From an uncultured Psychrobacter sp. (GTDB lineage Bacteria > Pseudomonadota > Gammaproteobacteria > Pseudomonadales > Moraxellaceae), in contig CANMUI010000003.1 of assembly GCA_947501045.1 (NCBI GenBank), forward strand, positions 310,001 through 374,000: a stretch of DNA of 64,000 bases, written 5' to 3'. The notes beneath the pieces were generated by a model that saw only the letters and a list, made by a program, of their open reading frames with translations, did no database searches and had not been told where the DNA came from. The position numbers were made by a program, and so were the translations under genes. Numbering within the stretch: position 1 is the stretch's first letter; the number at the start of each line of letters is the position of its first letter. Shown piece by piece: positions 56,279 to 64,000 of the stretch.

Positions 56279-57292
56279 TTATGCCTCTGCATCTTTGCCA
56301 AGAAAGATAAGCATAGAAGTACGCAGAGCCTCTTGCTCCATACCCTCCCCTATAAAGACAATGTCTCCGGCAGTCACATTACTTTGCTTGGCAGGTAAAA
56401 TCTCCGGTTGCTGCATCACTTTGCGCACCGATTGTAATAACAGCAAACCCTCATCAGTATCTAAAACACCTTTAACGCGCAGTATCGTATCGCCTCTAGC
56501 ATGCAGCAGTGCTGATAACCAAACGGTAAACTCCACCCAATCAATATCTTTAGGAATGGCCAAGGAAGCCACCATTACTGGCGCACCAGTATGAGCTAAA
56601 GTAGACTCGTAAGTTTCAGTAGGTGCTGGTAGAGATGGAACAGGGCTTTCAACCCCGAAGGAAGATAAAGAGACGGGAGCGGCGGGGTTAATCTGAGTAA
56701 TTGTCGCTACCAGGTTGGCTAACGACTGAGCGGGAGTTTCTTCTGCCTTAGCGATAACGATTCGATCAGCCGCTAGGAGTTGCTGCTGGCATAAAGGATC
56801 ATTTTTTAGTGCCTCAGAAAAATGCAGTGCATCAACCATGATGATCGTTTCTCTAAGTGCAAAATGATAAATTAAAATCGGATGCTCTTTAATAGCGACA
56901 ATAATGTCAGCAGGGTCAGCGAGACCGCTGGTTTCTATGATTAGAGTATCTGGTATCAAAGTATCTGGTATAAGCGTATCTGACTGAGTGTCAGTTTCAT
57001 CTGCTTCTTTTGCTGGTGCGCTGGTACGAGATTCTGCCACTTCTAGCAGTGCAGCGATCATCTCATCCTTGCCTTTTGGCGTACCTGCTGTCCCTGTCAG
57101 CACTTTGACGCTCATGGCCTCGCCCAACAGCAAATCATCAACAGCTTGCTTGGCGGCTTCTTGAGTAAATACTTGCGCGTTGCCATACGCTTTAGTAAAT
57201 AGCGCATGACGCAGCCAAGTGGTCTTACCTGAACCCAGATAGCCGCTTAGCAGAACAATATCAAGCCTATTGTCTTGCAAGCTTGGTCTCAT
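56279..57292 (-). CDS. CobW/G3E-type GTPase, putative metallochaperone
   Basis: The N-terminal P-loop is GYLGSGKTT and a later switch-like IETSGLADP, as in COG0523 proteins; the C-terminal half has a CobW-C-like domain (MVASLAIPKDIDWVEFTVWLSALL). Two family hallmarks are altered: no CxCC motif follows the P-loop (VLTGTAGTPKG there), and the guanine-specificity NKxD reads AKAE. A 15-base repeat encodes DTLIP twice before DTLII. The start overlaps the stop of the CxxC protein gene by four bases. It sits upstream of no obvious metalloenzyme on the minus strand but downstream of the deacetylase and amidase genes. The metal is unknown. Confidence 0.8.
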   Translation of the reverse strand: MRPSLQDNRLDIVLLSGYLGSGKTTWLRHALFTKAYGNAQVFTQEAAKQAVDDLLLGEAMSVKVLTGTAGTPKGKDEMIAALLEVAESRTSAPAKEADETDTQSDTLIPDTLIPDTLIIETSGLADPADIIVAIKEHPILIYHFALRETIIMVDALHFSEALKNDPLCQQQLLAADRIVIAKAEETPAQSLANLVATITQINPAAPVSLSSFGVESPVPSLPAPTETYESTLAHTGAPVMVASLAIPKDIDWVEFTVWLSALLHARGDTILRVKGVLDTDEGLLLLQSVRKVMQQPEILPAKQSNVTAGDIVFIGEGMEQEALRTSMLIFLGKDAEA

Positions 57293-57585
57293 GATATTGT
57301 AGACGTCGGCGTAAGGTTTAAAGGATCGATAGCAAAACCTTGGCGTCTTTCTACCTCAGCCCAAAGCTCAGTTAGGTTGCCCACCATCACTCTCGCGCCG
57401 CCCGGACATATCAGCTGCAACTGCGGGATCACCCCATCGGCATAAACTGAAAACCCATATGGTTTTAGCACGCGCTTTAAGATAGACATCCGCTGAAACG
57501 TAGCTCTGATACGCATGCCTCCTGTTTGTGCTCCCGCTTCTGTCCAGTGTCCCGGCGCTGCTGGATTACCACAAGCATTACACAT
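57289..57585 (-). CDS. Small CxxC protein of unknown function
   Basis: The 98-residue protein begins MCNACGNPAAPGHW, a CxxC with nearby Cys and His that could bind a metal or be redox-active. The rest has a basic helix (FQRMSILKRVLKPYGFSV) and a C-terminal segment with LTELWAEVERRQGF. I do not recognise the family. AAGGAGAAGG precedes the ATG. It is translationally coupled to the GTPase gene, suggesting that the two act together. Confidence 0.65.
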   Translation of the reverse strand: MCNACGNPAAPGHWTEAGAQTGGMRIRATFQRMSILKRVLKPYGFSVYADGVIPQLQLICPGGARVMVGNLTELWAEVERRQGFAIDPLNLTPTSTIS

Positions 57586-57651
57586 AGACCTTCTCCTTAT
57601 AATTGATTTTGGCAGTATTCAAGACAAAGAATACTACCAAAGCCATTATGA

Positions 57652-58557
57652 TTAAATAACCTCCGGTCGTTTGCCGCCCTCAAACGGGAAGCGCTGACGA
57701 AAATCAGCAGCGATATCTTCAAATGGCATCCACACCACCCCTTCATGGCTATTGATATAGTCAATCAAACGCTCAAGCATCATTAGCACCTGCGGACGTC
57801 CAGAGACATCCGGATGAATGGTAAAGGGATAGACCGCGTAGTCCATATGACGATACACCCAGTCGAATTGGTCACGCCACATCTCTTCGATATCACGCGG
57901 ATTGACAAAGCCATGACTGTTTGGCACGTTTTTCATAAACATCATTGGCGGCAGATCGTCCATATACCAGTTGGCCGCGATCTCAACCAAGTCAATCTCG
58001 TCACCGTGAGTCATAGGATGCATCCACTCCTCCGCGGTTTTGGAGTAGTCAATCAAATTCCATTGATCACCGACTCGCGCATAGAAGGGCTGAAAATCGC
58101 GATAACCTTGGCTATGGTCGTATTTGAAATCATATTTGGCTAAGATTTCAGGAGTCGCAGCCGACATCTCCCACCACGGCGCGACGTAACCGCGCGGGCT
58201 TTGTCCCGTTAGCTTAGTGATCAGCTCGACTGATTTCTCCATGACCGCTTCTTCTTGCGCGCGCGTCATGGCGATCGGGTTTTCGTGCAAATAGCCATGA
58301 GCGCCGACTTCATGACCATGATCGACGATCATTTTGGCGATATCTGGAAAGGTCTCAATACTATGACCGGGGATAAAAAACGAGGTACGTAGATCGTATT
58401 TTTTAAACAGCTTGAGCAAGCGCGGTACGCCGACCTCTGACGCCCAAACCCCGCGCTGAATATCTGAGGGGCTCTCGCCGCCGCCGTAGGAGCCGATTTG
58501 TCCGGCTACTGAATCGACGTCGGTACCAAAGCCGCATATAATGGTTTTTTTACTCAT
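57652..58557 (-). CDS. NodB-homology polysaccharide deacetylase family, possible cyclic imide hydrolase
   Basis: The fold is the NodB metal-dependent deacetylase barrel. It has a metal-region TDVDS, GVPRLLKLFKKYDLRTSFFIPG, HEVGAHGYLHEN (the H-x3-H metal ligands) and a C-terminal FTIHPDVSGRP. The 301 residues without signal peptide argue against a cell-wall role. This cytosolic subgroup includes bacterial cyclic imide hydrolases and allantoinase-like PuuE enzymes. With an amidase next door, imide hydrolysis is an attractive guess. The start is fixed by AAGGAGAG before the ATG at 58557. Confidence 0.8.
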   Translation of the reverse strand: MSKKTIICGFGTDVDSVAGQIGSYGGGESPSDIQRGVWASEVGVPRLLKLFKKYDLRTSFFIPGHSIETFPDIAKMIVDHGHEVGAHGYLHENPIAMTRAQEEAVMEKSVELITKLTGQSPRGYVAPWWEMSAATPEILAKYDFKYDHSQGYRDFQPFYARVGDQWNLIDYSKTAEEWMHPMTHGDEIDLVEIAANWYMDDLPPMMFMKNVPNSHGFVNPRDIEEMWRDQFDWVYRHMDYAVYPFTIHPDVSGRPQVLMMLERLIDYINSHEGVVWMPFEDIAADFRQRFPFEGGKRPEVI

Positions 58558-58659
58558 GTCGCTCTCCTTGGATGATTGTAATACCTTTAAAGTAGGTATC
58601 ATTCCTTTGTTAATCTTATTTTAGCGCTTTATGGCTCATAGCTTTTTATACAAATAGCT

Positions 58660-60033
58660 TCAACTTCTAGACAAGATGTTTTCAATGGTAATTGTAGCTG
58701 ATAGCAAATCACTTTCGCGACCACCAGGCATAGATAATAAAATACTGGTTGGCAGCTGATTTTGATCCACGCCATTTGGCAAGGCAATACCGCACCAGTC
58801 CAAAAAATTACCCAGTGCCGTATTGCGCAGCATCAATTGATTAGTGCGCTGGTATAGCTCATCGTCGTCTTCTAACGGTTTAAGCTTGGGCGCGGTAATA
58901 GCAGTAGTGGGAAACAACATAATCTGGTCGCCTTGAGCTTGACGATTTTGTATTATTAGCTTTGCTCTTTCTCTTCTAATTACAATAAGGTCGCGCGCGC
59001 TCATCTCACCTGCACTAAGAATGCGCTCAACAATTCGTGGGTCCATTTGCACGGCGTCTGCAGAATGCACTAAATCCCAATGTACGTCTAATGCTTCAGG
59101 CCCTACTAGATAGCCGTGTTCAGATGAAAGCGCTCTAATTTGGTCAAACTCGCGACATACTCCGCGTACTACCGTCGCCCCTGCCATCTGTAGTGCGCGC
59201 ACGCTAGCTTCAAAATTCTCCACTACCGCCTGTTCAGCATGGTTAAAAACTACGTTAGTAGGAACAAAAAATTTTAGTTTGTGTATAGGAGTGGGTTTAG
59301 GAATACTGATAGCGCGTCCGTTTAGAATATCCGCCGCCCCAATACAGCTTTTAAGATCAGCAGCGAGCGGCCCAAAGGTATCAAGGGTCACAGATAAAGG
59401 ATAGGTGCCGCCCTTTGGAAACGCTTTGCTCGAGCCTTTGTAGCCAACTACGCCGTTTAGCGCTGCTGGGATACGTACCGAGCCGCCGGTATCGCTACCG
59501 ATAGCTAATGGCACGAGGCCGCGCGCGACAGCGACACCGCACCCTGAGGACGAGCCGCCAGGAATGCGCTCAACATTAGTACCATACGGGTTTTTGGGAG
59601 TGCCGTAATGCGGATTAAGACCAAGGCCTGAATAGGCAAACTCGGTCATGTTAAGACAGCCAACAGATACTAGGCCAGCTTGAGCGGCATTGGTAACCAT
59701 AGTAGCGTCATGAGCAGCAGGCACATTTGACTTGAGGACAACTGAGCCTGCCGTAGTCACTCGATCTTTTATATCAAAAAGATCTTTCCACGCAACAGGA
59801 ATACCATCCCATGGACTAAAGGGCTTACCTTGTTGACGACGCTGTCTTGAAGCCTGCGCTTCTTGTAGTGCACGTTCTTCCAATAACTCGGTAAAGATAG
59901 CAGGATCACAGGATTTGATATGAGCAAATGTCGCTTGGATTAATTCAACCGGACAAAGACTCCCGTCTGCAAGTTGAGTTGCCATATCTAGGGCCGATAC
60001 AGGTGCTTTGCCAATCTTATCCATTACGCTCAT
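58660..60033 (-). CDS. Amidase signature family enzyme
   Basis: The protein has the amidase signature with the Ser-cisSer-Lys triad: Lys in AWKDLFDIK, Ser in GGSSSG and the nucleophile Ser in GSDTGGSVR. It is 457 residues long and cytosolic. The substrate is not readable from the sequence; half-amides from cyclic imides are one possibility given the neighbouring deacetylase-like gene, with which it shares strand at 102 bases. AGGGAG precedes the ATG. Confidence 0.9.
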   Translation of the reverse strand: MSVMDKIGKAPVSALDMATQLADGSLCPVELIQATFAHIKSCDPAIFTELLEERALQEAQASRQRRQQGKPFSPWDGIPVAWKDLFDIKDRVTTAGSVVLKSNVPAAHDATMVTNAAQAGLVSVGCLNMTEFAYSGLGLNPHYGTPKNPYGTNVERIPGGSSSGCGVAVARGLVPLAIGSDTGGSVRIPAALNGVVGYKGSSKAFPKGGTYPLSVTLDTFGPLAADLKSCIGAADILNGRAISIPKPTPIHKLKFFVPTNVVFNHAEQAVVENFEASVRALQMAGATVVRGVCREFDQIRALSSEHGYLVGPEALDVHWDLVHSADAVQMDPRIVERILSAGEMSARDLIVIRRERAKLIIQNRQAQGDQIMLFPTTAITAPKLKPLEDDDELYQRTNQLMLRNTALGNFLDWCGIALPNGVDQNQLPTSILLSMPGGRESDLLSATITIENILSRS

Positions 60034-60150
60034 AAACTGCTCCCTATAAAAACCTTACTAAAAGTAATGTATTAACCATAAGGCAAAAGGTAGGTAGAGT
60101 CAATTTACTTTATTTATCTACAGTCCTTCTTTAGATAATAAAAAGACAAT

Positions 60151-60184
60151 AAAAAAAACGACCAACGCATTGATCGCCTTTTAA
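60151..60184 (-). terminator. Intrinsic terminator after the DUF442 gene
   Basis: On the minus strand CGATCAA pairs with TTGGTCG (one wobble) and is followed by TTTTTTTT. It separates the DUF442-type gene from the amidase gene. Confidence 0.8.
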
Positions 60185-60238
60185 AATATGTTACTTAGCT
60201 TGTGCATGGCTTCATGCACTGCCGTGCTTATTAAAGCT

Positions 60239-60754
60239 TTAGCGCGGTACCAATAATCGGTTATGCACCTCATCTGCAAGATTGGTGAGTCCATGACTGT
60301 AACCTCGTTCCATTGCGGTATCCATTTTACGGCCACGCAGCCAACCAGCGCGCAGTGCAGTTGCTGCACCCACTCGATTGCCAGACCCGCAGTGCATCGC
60401 TATTTTTTTGCCATGATGCTGACGCAATATATTATCAAATGCCAATATATTAAGCTGTTTTAAATCATCAGGGCCATTTATAGACAGATGCTCGTAAGTC
60501 ATTCCTGCTCGCTCAACCGCTTCTACCTCATTGAATGCCAGCTCCTCATCAGGCTGCAAATTAATCACTACCTCAACGCCAGCCTCGGCTAGTGCCTGTA
60601 CTTTATTTTCATCGAGCGCCCCGCAAACGATAGTTTTTTTATCAGGACGAAAATAGGGTTCTAAAGCACTATTAAGATCAATGTTATTGTCAGCTGCAAA
60701 AGCACTTACATCGTTTGCGTCTTTAGTAGGTGTAGTATCGGAGTGTACCGTCAT
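60239..60754 (-). CDS. DUF442 (beta-lactamase-hydrolase-like) phosphatase-type protein
   Basis: The 171-residue protein belongs to a tyrosine-phosphatase-like family seen alone or fused to the Blh dioxygenase. The active-site loop is HCGSGNRVGA with Cys followed by Arg at the CxxGxR spacing used by DUF442. The strand VVINLQPDEELAF and the ERAGMTYEHLSI segment are family-like. The role is probably in sulfide or lipid metabolism in other bacteria, but is not proved here. The ribosome binding site is weak. Confidence 0.8.
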   Translation of the reverse strand: MTVHSDTTPTKDANDVSAFAADNNIDLNSALEPYFRPDKKTIVCGALDENKVQALAEAGVEVVINLQPDEELAFNEVEAVERAGMTYEHLSINGPDDLKQLNILAFDNILRQHHGKKIAMHCGSGNRVGAATALRAGWLRGRKMDTAMERGYSHGLTNLADEVHNRLLVPR

Positions 60755-60808
60755 AATTAAGAATTTTTCAATTAAATAGTTATATTTTAAATAATGAATC
60801 TTTTACCT

Positions 60809-61729
60809 CTAAGACTGATCTTCATTCACCAGCTTTATTACACCGATAAGATGAGGTTTGTCGTTCTTAGCGCTATATAAACCAAAAATACAGTTATCCT
60901 CAACATTTTCAAGCTTGGATGTAGGCTCACCAATCAATTCTACCTCCGATGGCAAGAATACAGGCAGCTTGAATGACACCTCGGTTGTATAAGCTTCTGG
61001 CAAATCATCCATTAAAGCCAAGCATTTGGCTTTGGACCACATACCATGCGCGATAGCTTTGGGAAATCCAAAGGCACGCGCTGATAAGGGATGCAGATGA
61101 ATCAAGTTAAAATCTCCTGAAACAAAAGCGTAACGACGACCAATATCTTCTGGCACTTCAAATACGGTATGTACTCCGGCCTCATCAACCATAGGCTTGG
61201 CCGTTACTGGACGCACTTTACTTTTATCATTAGCATGACTGTCAGGATTTTTGCCACGCGCCAAATAGGTGGATACGCCTTCCCAAATAACATTATCTTG
61301 CGATTTGACTGTAGTTACAAAATCAAACTGCTGACCTTGAGCATGATCGCGCAGGTTAGCAAAAGTTACTGACATAGCCACGGTTTCACGCTCACCAATA
61401 GAACGATACTGTGTCACTTTATTATCCACATGCACCAGACCTAACATGGCAAAAGGAAACGGCTCTTTGACCATCATATTCATCTGCAGCGATTGTGACA
61501 GTACGGCAAAATAGGTAATCGGAACCTTTCCATTATCAGCAAAACCACAAATCTTACGATAATCTTTTAAGTTATCCTGATCAATATGTAGATCGTCCAC
61601 ATAGTAGGTCGCTTGCGGTAACTCATCTTTGCCGACTTTACGGTTGTCACCAATAGGCAATAGGCTTTTGATGATATTAGCATAAGTGGTATGCGTTTTT
61701 GGCAACGTATCGTAGTGTTGATCTGACAT
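60809..61729 (-). CDS. MaoC-like dehydratase
   Basis: The 306-residue protein has the double hot-dog type layout of (R)-specific enoyl-CoA hydratases. The catalytic hydratase motif is SGDFNLIHLH followed by AIAHGMW in the second half. The first half is a degenerate hot dog with PITYFAVLSQ. AGGAT precedes the ATG. The gene is 317 bases downstream of the fabG-like gene on the same strand; both act on fatty acyl thioesters. Confidence 0.9.
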   Translation of the reverse strand: MSDQHYDTLPKTHTTYANIIKSLLPIGDNRKVGKDELPQATYYVDDLHIDQDNLKDYRKICGFADNGKVPITYFAVLSQSLQMNMMVKEPFPFAMLGLVHVDNKVTQYRSIGERETVAMSVTFANLRDHAQGQQFDFVTTVKSQDNVIWEGVSTYLARGKNPDSHANDKSKVRPVTAKPMVDEAGVHTVFEVPEDIGRRYAFVSGDFNLIHLHPLSARAFGFPKAIAHGMWSKAKCLALMDDLPEAYTTEVSFKLPVFLPSEVELIGEPTSKLENVEDNCIFGLYSAKNDKPHLIGVIKLVNEDQS

Positions 61730-62046
61730 AAACTAATCCTAAGTGAGGCCTGGAGAAAGTATTAAAGATAGCAAGTAAAGACGACAGATATCTGATAAAC
61801 GACATCATTTTACAGTATTTTGCTATATTTTTCATAAAACAAGCTAATAAACCATAGATCAAATTAGTTACAAAATATCCAGTCATTTAACAGTATAAGA
61901 AATGACGCTTTTGTTAAGGTATATTATCAATATAGCCAGCTCATTTTATTGTTGTACACTTTTATCATAAAAAAGCCGCCCAAAGGCAGCTTTATTATTG
62001 TGTATGAGTAAATTTTTGCTAGTTATATGTTTACAACTAATACTGG
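61730..62046. other. Intergenic region with a terminator
   Basis: These 317 AT-rich bases separate the FabG and MaoC genes; I see only the terminator at 61969 and no open frame. The MaoC promoter presumably lies here. Confidence 0.5.
61969..61993 (-). terminator. Intrinsic terminator after the FabG gene
   Basis: On the minus strand AAGCTGCC pairs with GGCGGCTT (one wobble), followed by TTTT. Confidence 0.75.
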
Positions 62047-63447
62047 TTAAGCACCAAGTAAGCTTTGACCACAGACACGTACGGTATTACCGTTTAGACC
62101 ACCAGAGGCAGGGGAAGCCAGCCAAGCAATAGTTTCGGCAACATCAACAGGCAGTCCGCCTTGACTCATCGAGTTCATGCGGCGGCCCGCCTCACGAATA
62201 GCAAAAGGAATCGCTTCGGTCATCTGCGTCTCAATAAAACCTGGAGCGACGGCATTAATAGTCATGCCTTTATCATTATCAGCCAGCTGCTTGGCAGTAG
62301 CATTAACCAGACCAATGACGCCGGCTTTAGAAGTGGCATAGTTGCTTTGACCCAAGTTGCCTGCGATACCTGATATTGAAGAGACACAAACGATACGTGC
62401 ATTGTCTTTGAACGCCTCATGATCAAGTAAGTAGCGATTGAGCTTGACGATACTGGCAAGGTTAATATTAATAACCATGTCCCATTTTTCTTCATCCATC
62501 TTAGCCAGTGTCTTATCACGGGTCACGCCAGCGTTGTGAATGATCGCATCAAGACCACCGCGTTTTTGTGCTGCCTCAGCAATCTCTTTGCCAGCCTCGT
62601 CGCTGGTGATATCGACCATGATGGTTGAGCCACTAATCTCGCTTGCGACCTTTTGCAAATCGCTCTGCTGCTGCGGTACATCAAGACAGATCACATGTGC
62701 CCCTTCACGTGCCAAAACGCGCGCGATTGCCTCGCCAATGCCGCGGCTAGCACCCGTGACGAGCATGGTTTTGCCGCCTAATGGCTGGGTCCAATCGACA
62801 TCGACAGCATCGCCTTGACTGACTCGTACCACTTGCCCTGATACATATGCCGAACGCGCTGAGGTAAAGAATCGTAGCGTTGAATCTAGATGTTGCTCTG
62901 CCCCTTTAGCCACATAGATGAGCTGTGCGGTAACCCCGCGTTTAAACTCTTTACCTACAGACTTGACAAAGCCCTCAAGCGCACGCTGCGCCAGTGCCGT
63001 CTCAACGTCATCGATAGCTTCTGGTGGACGACCGATAATAATAACGCGGCCTGACTTCTCGATGCGGCGTGCTACAAAGTGAAAGAACTCGTAAACTTGT
63101 TTAAGCTCATCGGCATTACTGATGTTGCTGGCATCAAATAGCAATACCTTGAATTTTTCATCACCGCCAGTATTGGCTTTAGCATCGATACCTGCATCGG
63201 CAAGCGCGTCTTTAATATCATCACGACTGTTGACATAAATCTCAGCGTGCAGCTCTGACAAAATACGTGCCACCGCGGCACTAACACTCATATCACCACC
63301 ATCAGCACGTCCTACCAAAACGCTACCGCGTACCAAACGCTGACCGCTCTCAAAGCGATCAAGACTCTCAGGTAGCGGTAAACCCAAATTTTTGGCAACC
63401 TTTTTACCAATTGTAGATTGAACAAAATCACCATAACGATCTGACAT
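62047..63447 (-). CDS. High-molecular-weight 3-oxoacyl-ACP/CoA reductase (FabG4-like)
   Basis: This NAD(P)-dependent reductase reduces 3-oxoacyl thioesters. The C-terminal half is the catalytic Rossmann domain: VTGASRGIGEAIA, HNAGVTRDKTL, SSISG and the active-site tyrosine in NYATSKAG. The N-terminal half, about 210 residues, is a flavodoxin-like domain without the cofactor motif, as in mycobacterial FabG4. The length is 466 against about 245 for ordinary FabG. AAGGAG precedes the ATG. With the MaoC-like gene downstream this looks like a fatty acid or PHA precursor module. Confidence 0.93.
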   Translation of the reverse strand: MSDRYGDFVQSTIGKKVAKNLGLPLPESLDRFESGQRLVRGSVLVGRADGGDMSVSAAVARILSELHAEIYVNSRDDIKDALADAGIDAKANTGGDEKFKVLLFDASNISNADELKQVYEFFHFVARRIEKSGRVIIIGRPPEAIDDVETALAQRALEGFVKSVGKEFKRGVTAQLIYVAKGAEQHLDSTLRFFTSARSAYVSGQVVRVSQGDAVDVDWTQPLGGKTMLVTGASRGIGEAIARVLAREGAHVICLDVPQQQSDLQKVASEISGSTIMVDITSDEAGKEIAEAAQKRGGLDAIIHNAGVTRDKTLAKMDEEKWDMVININLASIVKLNRYLLDHEAFKDNARIVCVSSISGIAGNLGQSNYATSKAGVIGLVNATAKQLADNDKGMTINAVAPGFIETQMTEAIPFAIREAGRRMNSMSQGGLPVDVAETIAWLASPASGGLNGNTVRVCGQSLLGA

Positions 63448-64000
63448 ATAACACTCCTTTTTAAAATTAACTTTATTATAAACCTACTGCTCATAAAGAC
63501 TTATCACAATATGCTAGTCTTTGATAAATAGTTCTAAATTCGACACAACTATACACGCCCAGTATACACAAGTCCAAAATTCAACATACGGCCGCTTGCA
63601 TGACGCTTGCGCTTAAAAAGATGAAACGGTACGGTTACTTTCTAATCATTTAAAAAGCAGAGACCTATGTTAATATTAAATCTAGTTAAGATTGAACCTA
63701 AGTTGAAACTAGATTCAATATCAAGACTTATTCATCTGCTGACAACAATATATTACTAAATAGACAGCTAAACAATGGCTATAAGCAGCACTTACTAGTC
63801 TATATATTTATAGTCGATTAGTATTTAAAATTGAATATCGCTTACTTGGTTTGCCAAAGGCATACGGTAACAAGATAAAAATTATTACGATAAATCGCCA
63901 ATATCTTATATATATTAACGATTTACTATGACCATTTTTATCATAATTGTAGTTACCAGATAAGCCTATTGCTATTTTTAGCTCAATAACTAGCAGTATC
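63448..64000. other. AT-rich region at the window end
   Basis: No gene is visible in these 553 bases. The region upstream of the fabG-like gene contains two copies of TATACAC 13 bases apart (63550-63556 and 63563-63569) and, further on, an imperfect palindrome (AATCTAGTT at 63679 and AACTAGATT at 63707). Confidence 0.5.

Overview
This window looks like a chromosomal stretch of a gamma-proteobacterium of the Moraxellaceae, most likely Psychrobacter. The basis is the moderate-GC coding DNA with very AT-rich spacers, the gene neighbourhoods (gpsA-sixA-gspL-gspM, cvpA-purF, yajC-secD-secF) and the proteins as I remember them from that group; no database search was run. I see no rRNA, tRNA, insertion sequence, prophage or CRISPR array. 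Almost the whole window is protein-coding, with short spacers that often carry intrinsic terminators.

Layout. 1-6.7 kb: cell-wall genes (an MltF-like lytic transglycosylase and an MltD-like lipoprotein with seven C-terminal LysM repeats), a small exported protein and a CorC/CNNM-type membrane protein. 7.2-11.0 kb: the yajC-secD-secF export operon. 11.1-13.7 kb: a MATE exporter and the azlC-azlD pair. 13.8-20.6 kb (minus strand): purF, cvpA, pyrD, a small membrane protein, the type II secretion genes gspM and gspL, and sixA. 20.6-28.8 kb: gpsA, a nitroreductase, zapE, a small hydrolase, a lipoprotein, xseA-xseB and pncB. 28.9-33.9 kb: a thioredoxin-MsrA-MsrB gene split by an apparent frameshift, then a betaine-type ABC transporter (proV and a fused proX-proW). 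34-48.7 kb: aldehyde dehydrogenase, lipB, ppa, two small membrane proteins, dusB, a BCCT transporter, a HIT protein, a hypothetical protein, ilvD, a Na+/H+ antiporter and a serine beta-lactamase-like protein.

48.8-56.2 kb is the most interesting part. It is a compact lipid-enzyme cluster resembling the poorly understood Escherichia coli ynbABCD genes. A PAP2/dual-specificity phosphatase (YnbD-like) and a CdsA-like cytidylyltransferase (YnbB-like) are on the plus strand. Converging on them from the minus strand are a short-chain dehydrogenase, a patatin-like protein and a 918-residue protein that joins a CDP-alcohol phosphatidyltransferase (YnbA-like) to an alpha/beta hydrolase plus methyltransferase (YnbC-like). 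An internal ribosome binding site and ATG sit at the fusion joint. Together these look like a pathway that makes or remodels an unusual phospholipid; the product is unknown.

56.3-60.1 kb is a minus-strand group with a CobW-like GTPase, a small CxxC protein, a NodB-family deacetylase/imidase-like hydrolase and an amidase, plausibly a cyclic imide or amide degradation set. 60.2-63.5 kb holds a DUF442-type phosphatase-like protein, a MaoC-like hydratase and a large two-domain FabG, then about 550 bases without a gene to the window end.
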